Shown: positions 46,709-54,052 of the stretch, in pieces
Layout of the letters: each line of letters opens with the position of its first letter
Position numbering within the stretch: the stretch's first letter is position 1
Virus record (IMG/VR): IMGVR_UViG_3300028392_000050
Coordinates: 1-64,000 of that record
Source of the DNA: a virus
Direction: 5' to 3' (one strand)
Length of the DNA stretch: 64,000 nucleotides
The notes under the pieces: generated by a model
The model's input: only the letters and a program-made list of their open reading frames with translations
Database searches by the model: none
Told to the model about the DNA's origin: nothing
Made by a program: the position numbers and the translations under genes

Positions 46709-46903
46709 TTATTCTGCTGGTTCTACTTTAGCCAAGGTGATTAGTACTGTGATTAGTTCTTGGCGTTCTGCTGGTGTTAGTTCCAATGCGATTTCCACAA
46801 CTGTACCAGAGCCGTTAGCCCCGAGAGTGTGAACTAGCAGGTTGAACATTCCCTTGTCGCCGAAGGTGAAACCCCCGAAGGTATAACGCTTTACATTTTC
46901 CAT
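46709..46903 (-). CDS. hypothetical protein
   Basis: A 64-aa protein (MENVKRYTFGGFTFGDKGM start) with LELTPAERQELITVLITL. Start taken at MENVKR after AAAGGGGCAAC; it is the first gene of the array on the right-hand side. Confidence 0.6.
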   Translation of the reverse strand: MENVKRYTFGGFTFGDKGMFNLLVHTLGANGSGTVVEIALELTPAERQELITVLITLAKVEPAE

Positions 46904-46962
46904 TTTGTTGCCCCTTTGTTTTGTGTGAGCCTTGTTGCTCACAAATACAGACTAAGGCTCTT

Positions 46963-47073
46963 AGGTAAACAAACAATGCTAGTTAGGTGAACGTCAGGTG
47001 AACAATTCCAAGATCGTTAGGTTAACAGCAGGTGAACAGGGGGGGTAGGTTAGGTGAACGCCAGGTAAACAGG
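46963..47073 (-). repeat. 11-bp repeats, right edge (seven units)
   Basis: AGGTAAACAAA, AGGTGAACGTC, AGGTGAACAAT, AGGTTAACAGC, AGGTGAACAGG, AGGTGAACGCC and AGGTAAACAGG; the last four keep an 11-bp phase from 47019 to 47073. Confidence 0.88.
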
Positions 47074-47107
47074 CCGGCAGGACGCAGATACGATTGACGA
47101 CCCAAAA

Positions 47108-47129
47108 AAGTTAGGCAGTAGCCTAACTT
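47108..47129. repeat. right flank hairpin (AGGCAGTAGCCT type)
   Basis: AAGTTAGGC-AGTA-GCCTAACTT. Shares loop and core stem with 37147-37164. Confidence 0.8.
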
Positions 47130-47372
47130 CGTGCCCAAAGGGCGGGGGGAGGCGGCGCAGCCGTTACGGCTTCGTTACCAAATCGTTACTAAATCGTTAT
47201 AATTCAAATCACCACGTGCTATGCAAACTGTATTAAATATTTGATTATCTCTTTGTTTTAATAGGAATACCTATTTAGCAGTGCTAGCTGCGCCGCCCTA
47301 TGCAAAAATTACCCTCTGGATATTCTCAGCAATTAATGCTATAATCACCCACTTATCATTTATACTAAAGTA

Positions 47373-47735
47373 ATGGCAAACATTTCTAATAAGCAAAGAC
47401 GTAAGATAGCTAAATCACAAACTATTATGACTCAGCGGGGTTTTAAAGCTGATAAAGAGGCTATCCTAGGCAATCCTGACGGCCCTGTTAACCAAAAATA
47501 CAATAAAATGTGGTCTAAAAAAACTAGGGCAACAGAAAATGAGTTTAACAACGCTGAGACTACTATGGGTAGAACCGGGCATTTTAGAGAAGGTCTAAAC
47601 TTATTTAAAACTGCTCAAGCAAAATCAAACATTAGAACCGATGCGATGTTTAACCCTAAGTTTGAAAAAATGGCAGACAAGGCTTATAACCCTGGTCCTA
47701 AGTCAGGATTCCTAAGTAAGGCGAAGAATAAGTAA
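47373..47735 (+). CDS. basic protein, first gene of the structural region
   Basis: A 120-aa lysine-rich protein (MANISNKQRRKIAKSQTI start). A TATACT -10 box ends six bases upstream and no ribosome site is present, so a leaderless mRNA is likely. Its stop overlaps the next ATG by one base. No family recognised. Confidence 0.65.
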   Translation: MANISNKQRRKIAKSQTIMTQRGFKADKEAILGNPDGPVNQKYNKMWSKKTRATENEFNNAETTMGRTGHFREGLNLFKTAQAKSNIRTDAMFNPKFEKMADKAYNPGPKSGFLSKAKNK

Positions 47736-48037
47736 TGAGACCTAAGAAAACGCAATTGAAAAAAAGCGGTGCTGATACCTCACGCAACGCAGCCGGTAAG
47801 AACACCTACAGTTTTGGAAATGGTGTAACAGCTCACCTAAGTGATTCTGACCTAAAGCACATGGCCCGTACCGATATGCCGGGCCATGAGTGGCATCCAG
47901 CTGACCCTAACGCGGCTAGGGACTGGGATAAGAGTAACCCTCACCACACTTACCTGGATTATGTAAATGGCTGTAAGAAGTGTGAAGACCTGGAAAGCAA
48001 GCGGATGCACCCTAACGGCTCTAAGCCTTGGGAGTAA
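47735..48037 (+). CDS. hypothetical basic protein
   Basis: A 100-aa protein (MRPKKTQLKKSGADTSRNA start) containing GHEWHPADPNAARDWDKS and CKKC. Coupled to the previous gene by TAATG. Function unknown. Confidence 0.6.
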   Translation: MRPKKTQLKKSGADTSRNAAGKNTYSFGNGVTAHLSDSDLKHMARTDMPGHEWHPADPNAARDWDKSNPHHTYLDYVNGCKKCEDLESKRMHPNGSKPWE

Positions 48038-48038
48038 A

Positions 48039-48266
48039 GTGAAACCACGCGGGCTATACGAGGAGTTTGCACACGGCCGTGCGCCCGAACTGCATCAAGT
48101 GCTAGGTGTATTCACCCAAAATAATGCCGTTTTAGGACTAAATGTCATGGATGCACGTAGAATTAATGATGGTATCTTTACTGGTCCAAAAGGTGCCTAC
48201 CAACGCTATAATGTTTCTGGACAAGCAACAAACGTTGCACAAATACCTTACGGGAGCTCACAATGA
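48039..48266 (+). CDS. hypothetical protein
   Basis: A 75-aa protein with a GTG start (KPRGLYEEFAHGRAPELHQV after the initiator). Contains LGLNVMDARRINDGIFTGP. An upstream in-frame ATG lies inside the previous gene. Overlaps the next gene by 4 bp. Confidence 0.6.
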   Translation: MKPRGLYEEFAHGRAPELHQVLGVFTQNNAVLGLNVMDARRINDGIFTGPKGAYQRYNVSGQATNVAQIPYGSSQ

Positions 48267-48565
48267 AACCAACTGATGGTCAATTTGATAAAGTACATAG
48301 TGAAACTATGGGACACCTTAGTAACGCCATTAAATTAACTAGGGGCCTTGCCGATATCTACAGCAACCCTAATATGTCTTCTTCTCAGAAAGAAGCCGCT
48401 GTAAACGCTCTAAACTCCTCTATGAGAAGCCCTGAGCAGCCTACAAGCACAGAACATGAATATAATGACGCAATGGCTAATGACCCTCGCTACGAGACTC
48501 CTGAAGCCTCTGAGGAAAAGGGAAATGCGATGTTCAAAGCAGAACAGGAAAAGAACAATGGCTGA
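48263..48565 (+). CDS. hypothetical protein
   Basis: A 100-aa helical protein (MKPTDGQFDKVHSETMGHLS start) with an acidic, disordered C-terminus. Overlaps the HNH gene by 8 bp. Confidence 0.6.
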   Translation: MKPTDGQFDKVHSETMGHLSNAIKLTRGLADIYSNPNMSSSQKEAAVNALNSSMRSPEQPTSTEHEYNDAMANDPRYETPEASEEKGNAMFKAEQEKNNG

Positions 48566-48896
48566 AAAGAAAAAGGCAACTGGTAAGAAGACCAAGACCC
48601 TGGCTGGTAAAACAGCTGACGGTAAAAAGGTTTATGGCCCATTTAAGGGTTCAAAGTCTAATGGCGGACGCCCTATGATGTCTGTTGTGAATAAGGATGG
48701 CTCACGCACATCTATTTCGGCCGCTAAATATAAATATGAAAAAACACACGGCAAGTTGCCTAAAGGCGTGGATGTTGACCACAAGGACAACAATCACTCT
48801 AACGACAACTCTGGAAACCTACGCGCTCTAAAGCACGGTAAGAACACCGCTAAAGAAAACAAGCGTCGCGTTGGTAAGAAAGAAAACGACAAGTAA
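48558..48896 (+). CDS. HNH endonuclease
   Basis: A 112-aa nuclease of the HNH homing-like group. The metal site appears in VDVDHKDNNHSNDNSGNLR (D-H ... N ... N) near residues 75-93, followed by ALKHGKNTAKENKRR. A lysine-rich N-terminal region may bind DNA. Start MAEKKKATG; upstream extension would overlap too far. Either a free-standing homing nuclease or a packaging-associated HNH, although terminase is 5 kb away. Confidence 0.8.
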   Translation: MAEKKKATGKKTKTLAGKTADGKKVYGPFKGSKSNGGRPMMSVVNKDGSRTSISAAKYKYEKTHGKLPKGVDVDHKDNNHSNDNSGNLRALKHGKNTAKENKRRVGKKENDK

Positions 48897-49204
48897 TGCA
48901 CCCAAAAGACGAGCAGATGCCCCGTAAATATAAAGGCCAAGGCGGAATGAGCCCTTATGATGCTTTTATTGATTACTACAATGAAGAAAACCAGCGTGAA
49001 GAAGACACCGCTAACGCTGTTAAATCAAAGCGTTCTATCAAAGATATTGATAAAGAATACAAAAAGACCGGCAAGACTCTAGAAGTAAGCGGTGATGCTA
49101 TTAATAGGGCTAAACGTGGCAAGCCTTCTAAAAAAGGCTGGGATATTGCAAAAGATGTCTGGGACTCAATGTCTGAGGCAGAAGCAGCAAAGCACAAAAA
49201 ATAA
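48896..49204 (+). CDS. hypothetical basic protein
   Basis: A 102-aa charged protein (MHPKDEQMPRKYKGQGG start) with helices KSIKDIDKEYKKTGK-like and SMSEAEAAKHKK. Coupled to the HNH gene by TAATG. Confidence 0.6.
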   Translation: MHPKDEQMPRKYKGQGGMSPYDAFIDYYNEENQREEDTANAVKSKRSIKDIDKEYKKTGKTLEVSGDAINRAKRGKPSKKGWDIAKDVWDSMSEAEAAKHKK

Positions 49205-49305
49205 TTCGGTTTAGATAAGAAATCCGAAACAACTCCCGCCATACTTAATAATATGGCGTTCCGATCAAACGTCTTTAAATCTATCTCTAGAGAAAGTACA
49301 AATTA

Positions 49306-51378
49306 ATGTCAAATAACCTAGGTGACGTGCAGGATAGCGGTACGCTATACCCTGTTACCACACAAAAAATCTCTGGTGCAGTAACTAACAGCACTAGCGT
49401 AACTCTTTCAGCGTCTAACTCAGCTATCGTAGTTGGTCAGGTAGTTACTGGTCCTGGTGTACCAAACGCTAACGGTATCACTGCTGCTACTACTGTAACT
49501 GCAATTAACAGCACTTCATTGACCCTAAGCAACCCTGCTACTCTTGTAGATGGTGTTGTTCTAAACTTTGCTGCTGCGTCTAACTTAAACATCCAGACTG
49601 ACTTCGTATGGAAGAACATCGCTATTCAGTCAAACGACGACCGCGCAACTACTGCTGCAAACGCTATTGGTGGTGCAGGTGTTCAGTCTGTAACTATCTC
49701 AGGTGCAAGCAGCGATGGTAAGGTTACTACCTTCACAACTTCAGCCGCTCACGGTCTAACCGTAGGTGCAACAGTAAACACTGGTATTTATGCTATCGGT
49801 GGAACTGTAGCTGCTCCAACAGCTGGTACTACCGTTCTAGCGACCACAGGTTCATCTTCATCAGTAACTCTTGCTGCAACTACCGTTACAGCTGACACTA
49901 CTCAGAAGACTGTTACCCTAACCACTTCTGCTGCTCACAACATCAGCGTTGGTGAAACCGTTATCATTTCTGGTGGTCTAACCACTGCTGCTGTTTACAA
50001 CGGTACTTTCACAGCTTTGGCTGGTACAACTGGAAGCACACTAGTAGTTGCTAACGCTGCTGCTGCTGTAGCATCTCCTGCTAACACAACCACTGCTTGT
50101 ACTATCGCTGTTTACCACTTCGATGTTAACCAGGCTGTAATCCTATCAGTACCTTCAACAACTACCTTCACTATTGCTCAGGCCCTTTCAAACATTAACT
50201 CAGTTGCCGCTTCTAATAAGACTGCATCACTAGAGGTTGTAGGAGACTCTTCATGGGGTTACACCACTCCAGTACAGAGCGCTCGTCTAGCAGTTGATTC
50301 AATCACTAAGACCATCAACGGAAACTCATACGCAACTCCTGTATATGACGGAAACCTAGTTGATTCAGCGTACTACGGCTTCCCAGCATACAATACTGGT
50401 AAGTACAAGGCAACAGCTGCTGCTGTTGGTTCAAAGTCTGGTTCTGCTTACATTTATGTAACTGCTCCAAACAACTTGTCTGACTTTGTAACTCTAGGAA
50501 CAACTACAGTAAGCATCACTGGTTTCACTGTTGCTGGCCTAAACGTAACTGGCGCTACTGTTGTTGCCGCTAACCTAGATGGTTTTGTGGTTGCTGGTAC
50601 TAACGCACTTCTAGGAACTTCTGTTACTGGTCAGAACGCACTTGTACAGGTTGTCGGTTGGGGCGTTGCTAACTACAACGTTACTGCCGCTGCTGTTGAC
50701 GCTACTACAAACACCAAGTACATCTACACCGCACAGAACAACCTACAGGTCGGTGACGTCGTAACCGTTACAGGTCTAACTAACAGCGTATTCAACGTTG
50801 CTTCTCAGACCGTAGCTGCTGCAACTGCAACTAGCTTCACTCTAACCAGCCAGACTGCATCAACTGCAGGTCTAACCATCACTGGTCAGGTCGGTAAGGT
50901 TGAGTACTCAGCTGCTATTACTAACGTAGATGGCGGTTACTCAAGCGGTACTTTCGGTTACCTAGTTCCTAACGTAATTGGTAAGACTGCTACTTCTGCT
51001 GTAGATGCATTTGCTGACCGTGGTATTACCCTTACCGCAGGAAGCACTACTTCAAAGGCTAGCAAGACCGCTGATGGTGTATGGAGAACTGCTGGAAGCG
51101 CTTTGACTCAAATTGCTACTAGCGCTACTCACGGCCTTGTTGCAGGTGACACCTTCACCGCTGCTAGCATCACTGGCGTGACTGACGGTGATTACACTGT
51201 GCTATATGTGATTGACACATCAAACTTTGTGTTTGTGTCAGGTTCAACCGCAGTTCAGACAACCGCTTCTGGTGGAACTGGAACTGTTATTGGTAAGGTA
51301 GGAACTGTACACTCTACCACCCCTGCAGGTAACGCCCGCACTACAACTGCTACTGCTACTTACAGCCTCTGGGCTTAA
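49306..51378 (+). CDS. large beta-repeat virion protein
   Basis: A 690-aa protein dominated by Thr, Ala, Val, Ser and Asn. It contains repeated units of the form TTSAAHGLTVGATV and TTSAAHNISVGETVIISG, later QNNLQVGDVVTVTGL and ATHGLVAGDTF, typical of phage tail or capsid-decoration beta domains. At least five copies are visible. C-biased codons suggest high expression. It is followed by a strong terminator. Likely a surface-exposed virion protein; the exact role is inferred. Confidence 0.65.
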   Translation: MSNNLGDVQDSGTLYPVTTQKISGAVTNSTSVTLSASNSAIVVGQVVTGPGVPNANGITAATTVTAINSTSLTLSNPATLVDGVVLNFAAASNLNIQTDFVWKNIAIQSNDDRATTAANAIGGAGVQSVTISGASSDGKVTTFTTSAAHGLTVGATVNTGIYAIGGTVAAPTAGTTVLATTGSSSSVTLAATTVTADTTQKTVTLTTSAAHNISVGETVIISGGLTTAAVYNGTFTALAGTTGSTLVVANAAAAVASPANTTTACTIAVYHFDVNQAVILSVPSTTTFTIAQALSNINSVAASNKTASLEVVGDSSWGYTTPVQSARLAVDSITKTINGNSYATPVYDGNLVDSAYYGFPAYNTGKYKATAAAVGSKSGSAYIYVTAPNNLSDFVTLGTTTVSITGFTVAGLNVTGATVVAANLDGFVVAGTNALLGTSVTGQNALVQVVGWGVANYNVTAAAVDATTNTKYIYTAQNNLQVGDVVTVTGLTNSVFNVASQTVAAATATSFTLTSQTASTAGLTITGQVGKVEYSAAITNVDGGYSSGTFGYLVPNVIGKTATSAVDAFADRGITLTAGSTTSKASKTADGVWRTAGSALTQIATSATHGLVAGDTFTAASITGVTDGDYTVLYVIDTSNFVFVSGSTAVQTTASGGTGTVIGKVGTVHSTTPAGNARTTTATATYSLWA

Positions 51379-51383
51379 TCACT

Positions 51384-51425
51384 AAATAATAAAACCCCGG
51401 TCGTTTGGCCGGGGTTTTATTATTT
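51384..51425. terminator. strong bidirectional terminator
   Basis: AAATAATAAAACCCCGG and CCGGGGTTTTATTATTT, perfect 17-bp arms with an 8-nt loop. Confidence 0.95.
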
Positions 51426-51461
51426 AAACTGCTAAAATTACTAAAAAGATAGGATTTAATA

Positions 51462-52115
51462 ATGGCTGATAATATTGAAAAATCTGCTGCTGATAGCATG
51501 GCAAGTTCCGAAAAATACGGCGGCTTTGCAAAAATGAGGAACCTTACAAACATTCTCATGGGAAGAACTAGATCAACTACTGATTCAGATGGCGGTAGCT
51601 CAACTGGAGGTAGCTCAACTGGCGGCGGAGGAAGAACCGGTAACGGCTGGACTGCAGAAGATTACAAGAACTACGGTGATTGGCAAGAGCGCCACTATGG
51701 TCTTCACAATGACGCAGAAGATAAAAAAGTTTACCGTGAGGCTAAGGGACTTGAAGCTAGAAATGATATAGAAGATATTGCTAAAAATAGAGACCTTGGC
51801 AGAGAGATACAAAGAAGACGACTTGATTCAGTGGGTTATGGCCCTGGTTTTCAAGGTACAAGCCAGCAACAGGCTAAACCGGGCGGTAGAAGGTCTACAA
51901 CAACCGCTGCACCTGGAACAACTGCAGTAAAAACCACAACCACTCCTGTTAAAAAAACACGTGGCAAAGCTGTTGCACAAGTGGACTATAGGTCTAATCC
52001 TACATTAGATGCAAAAAACAGAGAACCAAACTTTGGTAAAGTTACCCCTAAAGATTTAACTACAACCACTGTTAAACCGGCAACTACTCGTAAAACACGT
52101 GGAAAACGAGCTTAA
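51462..52115 (+). CDS. low-complexity structural-like protein
   Basis: A 217-aa protein with a Gly/Ser/Thr repeat (GGSSTGGSSTGGGG), a charged helical centre (RNDIEDIAKNRDLGREI), and a Thr/Lys-rich tail with two KTRGK motifs. Probably disordered. Function unknown. Confidence 0.6.
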   Translation: MADNIEKSAADSMASSEKYGGFAKMRNLTNILMGRTRSTTDSDGGSSTGGSSTGGGGRTGNGWTAEDYKNYGDWQERHYGLHNDAEDKKVYREAKGLEARNDIEDIAKNRDLGREIQRRRLDSVGYGPGFQGTSQQQAKPGGRRSTTTAAPGTTAVKTTTTPVKKTRGKAVAQVDYRSNPTLDAKNREPNFGKVTPKDLTTTTVKPATTRKTRGKRA

Positions 52116-52305
52116 AGTAGATATACGCCGTAAAGGGCCTCTAGCGGCCCGTACAGGCGCTATTACATCTACTGATGTATATGAACGCTTAGAGAGGCCT
52201 GTAGGCCGCTCTAAAGAGTTTTTTGATGCCCTTATGCGAGTGTATGCCCCTGTAGTTTCCGGAATACCTACTCATATGAAAGAGCAAGGTCGATGGGACA
52301 GCTAA
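52099..52305 (+). CDS. small hypothetical protein
   Basis: A 68-aa protein with a GTG start that overlaps the end of the previous gene by 17 bp. Contains STDVYERLERPVGRSKEFF. Overlapped by the next ORF at its end. No family recognised. Confidence 0.5.
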   Translation: MENELKVDIRRKGPLAARTGAITSTDVYERLERPVGRSKEFFDALMRVYAPVVSGIPTHMKEQGRWDS

Positions 52306-52469
52306 AAAAACACAAAGTTAAAAAAGAGTTTCAAAAAGAAGCTCTATTTAAACCTGCACAAGTAAAAGATACGCGATTCGGTATTCGTAGAATATATTTG
52401 GGACAAACGGAAAAGCCAACCACTTTTTCATACATGGACCCTAACACCAACTGGTGGGGCACTAGATAA
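52293..52469 (+). CDS. small basic protein
   Basis: A 58-aa protein (MGQLKKHKVKKEFQKEAL start; NTNWWGTR end) with a lysine-rich N-terminus. Overlaps the previous gene by 13 bp. Function unknown. Confidence 0.5.
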   Translation: MGQLKKHKVKKEFQKEALFKPAQVKDTRFGIRRIYLGQTEKPTTFSYMDPNTNWWGTR

Positions 52470-52478
52470 TAGGATTTT

Positions 52479-52748
52479 ATGGATACCAGTCAAATTATTG
52501 CGTCAATCTCTGGCCTCTGTGCGGCTCTTAGCCTAATTGGCTTTATAGTTGCCCGATTAATTAAAGGCCACACTAGCGAAATAGTAAATACTCTTGTAAG
52601 AGACTATTTGTCAGAACTTAAGCCAAATCACGGCTCATCTCTTAAAGATGACGTTTTATCTATTAAAAAAGACATCACAGACCTTAAAGTAGACATTGCT
52701 ACTCTAGAAGGAAAGTTTGACCAGCATATCACGGAGAACTTTAACTAA
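52479..52748 (+). CDS. membrane-anchored coiled-coil protein
   Basis: An 89-aa protein: N-terminal transmembrane helix (residues 4-27, ASISGLCAALSLIGFIVARL), then a coiled coil (SIKKDITDLKVDIATLEGKF). This layout is seen in holins and in small phage membrane proteins. AGGATTTT is a weak ribosome site. Confidence 0.6.
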   Translation: MDTSQIIASISGLCAALSLIGFIVARLIKGHTSEIVNTLVRDYLSELKPNHGSSLKDDVLSIKKDITDLKVDIATLEGKFDQHITENFN

Positions 52749-52798
52749 ATCTGTTATTATTAATTAATACACTATAAGAAGAAACTTATTACGGTCAA

Positions 52799-53014
52799 AT
52801 GAAGATAATTAAAACACAGGCTTATCAAGCCCACCCAGTACCTAGTCATGTGTACTATCCTCCGGAAGACCCACTAGAGCCAGACATTACAGCTCAACCT
52901 GAACAGGCGATGGATGATGAAGAGCCGGACTATGAAGAGCGCATATTTAGATGCAAGCATTGCCTTGACCTTGTTCTTGAATTTGATATAGAAGACCACG
53001 AGTGTGATAACTAA
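52799..53014 (+). CDS. acidic zinc-finger-like protein
   Basis: A 71-aa acidic protein with C-x2-C and a terminal H-x-C (CKHC ... HECDN), likely zinc-binding. Coupled to the next gene by TAATG. Confidence 0.55.
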   Translation: MKIIKTQAYQAHPVPSHVYYPPEDPLEPDITAQPEQAMDDEEPDYEERIFRCKHCLDLVLEFDIEDHECDN

Positions 53015-53436
53015 TGGGTGACCGCGAAAATACTAGCTATTGGTTAGACGTTTTACTGCAAGGCTCTCAAGACGGGGCGTCTGCTCCAGAAGATGAAAAC
53101 TTTGAAATCGATGAGCCTGCGGCATCCATGCCCAATATGCTTCCTACTATTTCCACAAATCCTAAAAGACCCAGAACAGTAAAAGCTGGTTTTGACTACA
53201 CTACATTTAAAATGATAGTAGTATTTAGAGACGGAACTTGGTGGCAATATAATGGAGTTCCAGTTCAGATTTGGGAAGGTTTTAAAGCAGCAGCGTCTAA
53301 GGGAAAGTACTTGACTTCTTCTGGCCTAGACTCTTGGCCAGACATGGGTCCCGCTGACATGGCTGCATTATCCAAGGCCCAAAGAACACAGATAAACGAT
53401 ATGAAGGGTTATTTAGATAACATCTATAAAGGATAA
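53014..53436 (+). CDS. KTSC-domain protein
   Basis: A 140-aa protein. The C-terminal half (about residues 62-125: FDYTTFKMIVVFRDGTWWQY, then VPVQIWEGFKAAASKGKYL) fits the KTSC domain, often attached to lysyl-tRNA synthetase or found alone in phages. Role unknown. N-terminus is acidic and disordered. Confidence 0.65.
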   Translation: MGDRENTSYWLDVLLQGSQDGASAPEDENFEIDEPAASMPNMLPTISTNPKRPRTVKAGFDYTTFKMIVVFRDGTWWQYNGVPVQIWEGFKAAASKGKYLTSSGLDSWPDMGPADMAALSKAQRTQINDMKGYLDNIYKG

Positions 53437-53441
53437 ATAAT

Positions 53442-53696
53442 ATGAAATCAGTTGGTCCACTATACATTGACACTATTAAACTAAAACACCCAGTATTCCC
53501 AATGTTTGAATGGGGCTGGAGCCAGGAAACTGAACACCCATTTAGAGCTAGCAAGGTTTGCCTAGTATTCTGGGTTCCTTTTGCCCCTAGGGGATATGCC
53601 ATCGGCCTTTGGGGTAACCCAATCGATGAAGACGAAGCCCTTAATAAAGTCTTTAAAGTTAGGAAAACCGAAGCTAAGGAGATTAGAGAATGGTAA
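53442..53696 (+). CDS. hypothetical protein
   Basis: An 84-aa protein (MKSVGPLYIDTIKLKHPVFP start) with an aromatic centre. Overlaps the next gene by 7 bp. No family recognised. Confidence 0.6.
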   Translation: MKSVGPLYIDTIKLKHPVFPMFEWGWSQETEHPFRASKVCLVFWVPFAPRGYAIGLWGNPIDEDEALNKVFKVRKTEAKEIREW

Positions 53697-53935
53697 AGCT
53701 TTTTAAAAAGAAGCGTTGGGACAAGCCTTTTTCTGAAAAGATATCCCGCAGAGTTAAGCGCATATCTACCCCTGACCTGAGTGTGTGGGCAGACCAATCT
53801 ATTTATGAATTAGGTAGGTTGCTTAACATTTACCAGCGCATTCGTACTCCAGAGGCGCTTAGAGAAGTGCTTTTAGGTGCTGAGGCACTTCATGCTGTAA
53901 TTGATGAATTAGATAAAAGAACAAACGAAAACTAA
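53690..53935 (+). CDS. hypothetical helical protein
   Basis: An 81-aa protein (MVKLFKKKRWDKPFSEKI start), basic at the N-terminus and helical afterwards (LRNLL-type: RLLNIYQRIRTPEALREVLL). Position directly before terminase makes a small packaging role possible, but no terminase small-subunit signature is seen. Confidence 0.6.
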   Translation: MVKLFKKKRWDKPFSEKISRRVKRISTPDLSVWADQSIYELGRLLNIYQRIRTPEALREVLLGAEALHAVIDELDKRTNEN

Positions 53936-54001
53936 CCTAGTTAATTATTTTTTTATGTTATCATTAATAAGCCAACCTTCCTTCTCTCCCGTGTGGCACT
54001 T

Positions 54002-54034
54002 AGTAACCCTGAGTCTTATCGGCTCAGGGTTACT
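54002..54034 (+). terminator. perfect hairpin before terminase
   Basis: AGTAACCCTGAG-TCTTATCGG-CTCAGGGTTACT, 12-bp stem. Supports starting terminase at 54053, since a longer ORF from 53993 would have to code through it. Confidence 0.75.
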
Positions 54035-54052
54035 TTACTATTAAGGCATAAT

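Larger units (their letters stand above)
46904..47372. promoter_or_regulatory. non-coding right edge of the array
   Basis: No gene seen. It holds the promoter of the minus-strand array, a long set of 11-bp repeats, a hairpin, AAATCGTT repeats with AAATCGTTATAA at 47191-47202, and on the plus strand a TATACT box six bases before the ATG at 47373. Candidate origin or divergent control region. Confidence 0.6.

Noticed and set aside
52099-52305. Pseudogene call for the overlapping ORF after 52115
   Set aside because: Overlaps are common here and the frame is open with plausible composition, so it was kept as a low-confidence gene.
53690-53935. Terminase small subunit
   Set aside because: Position fits, but no helix-turn-helix or small-terminase signature is visible.
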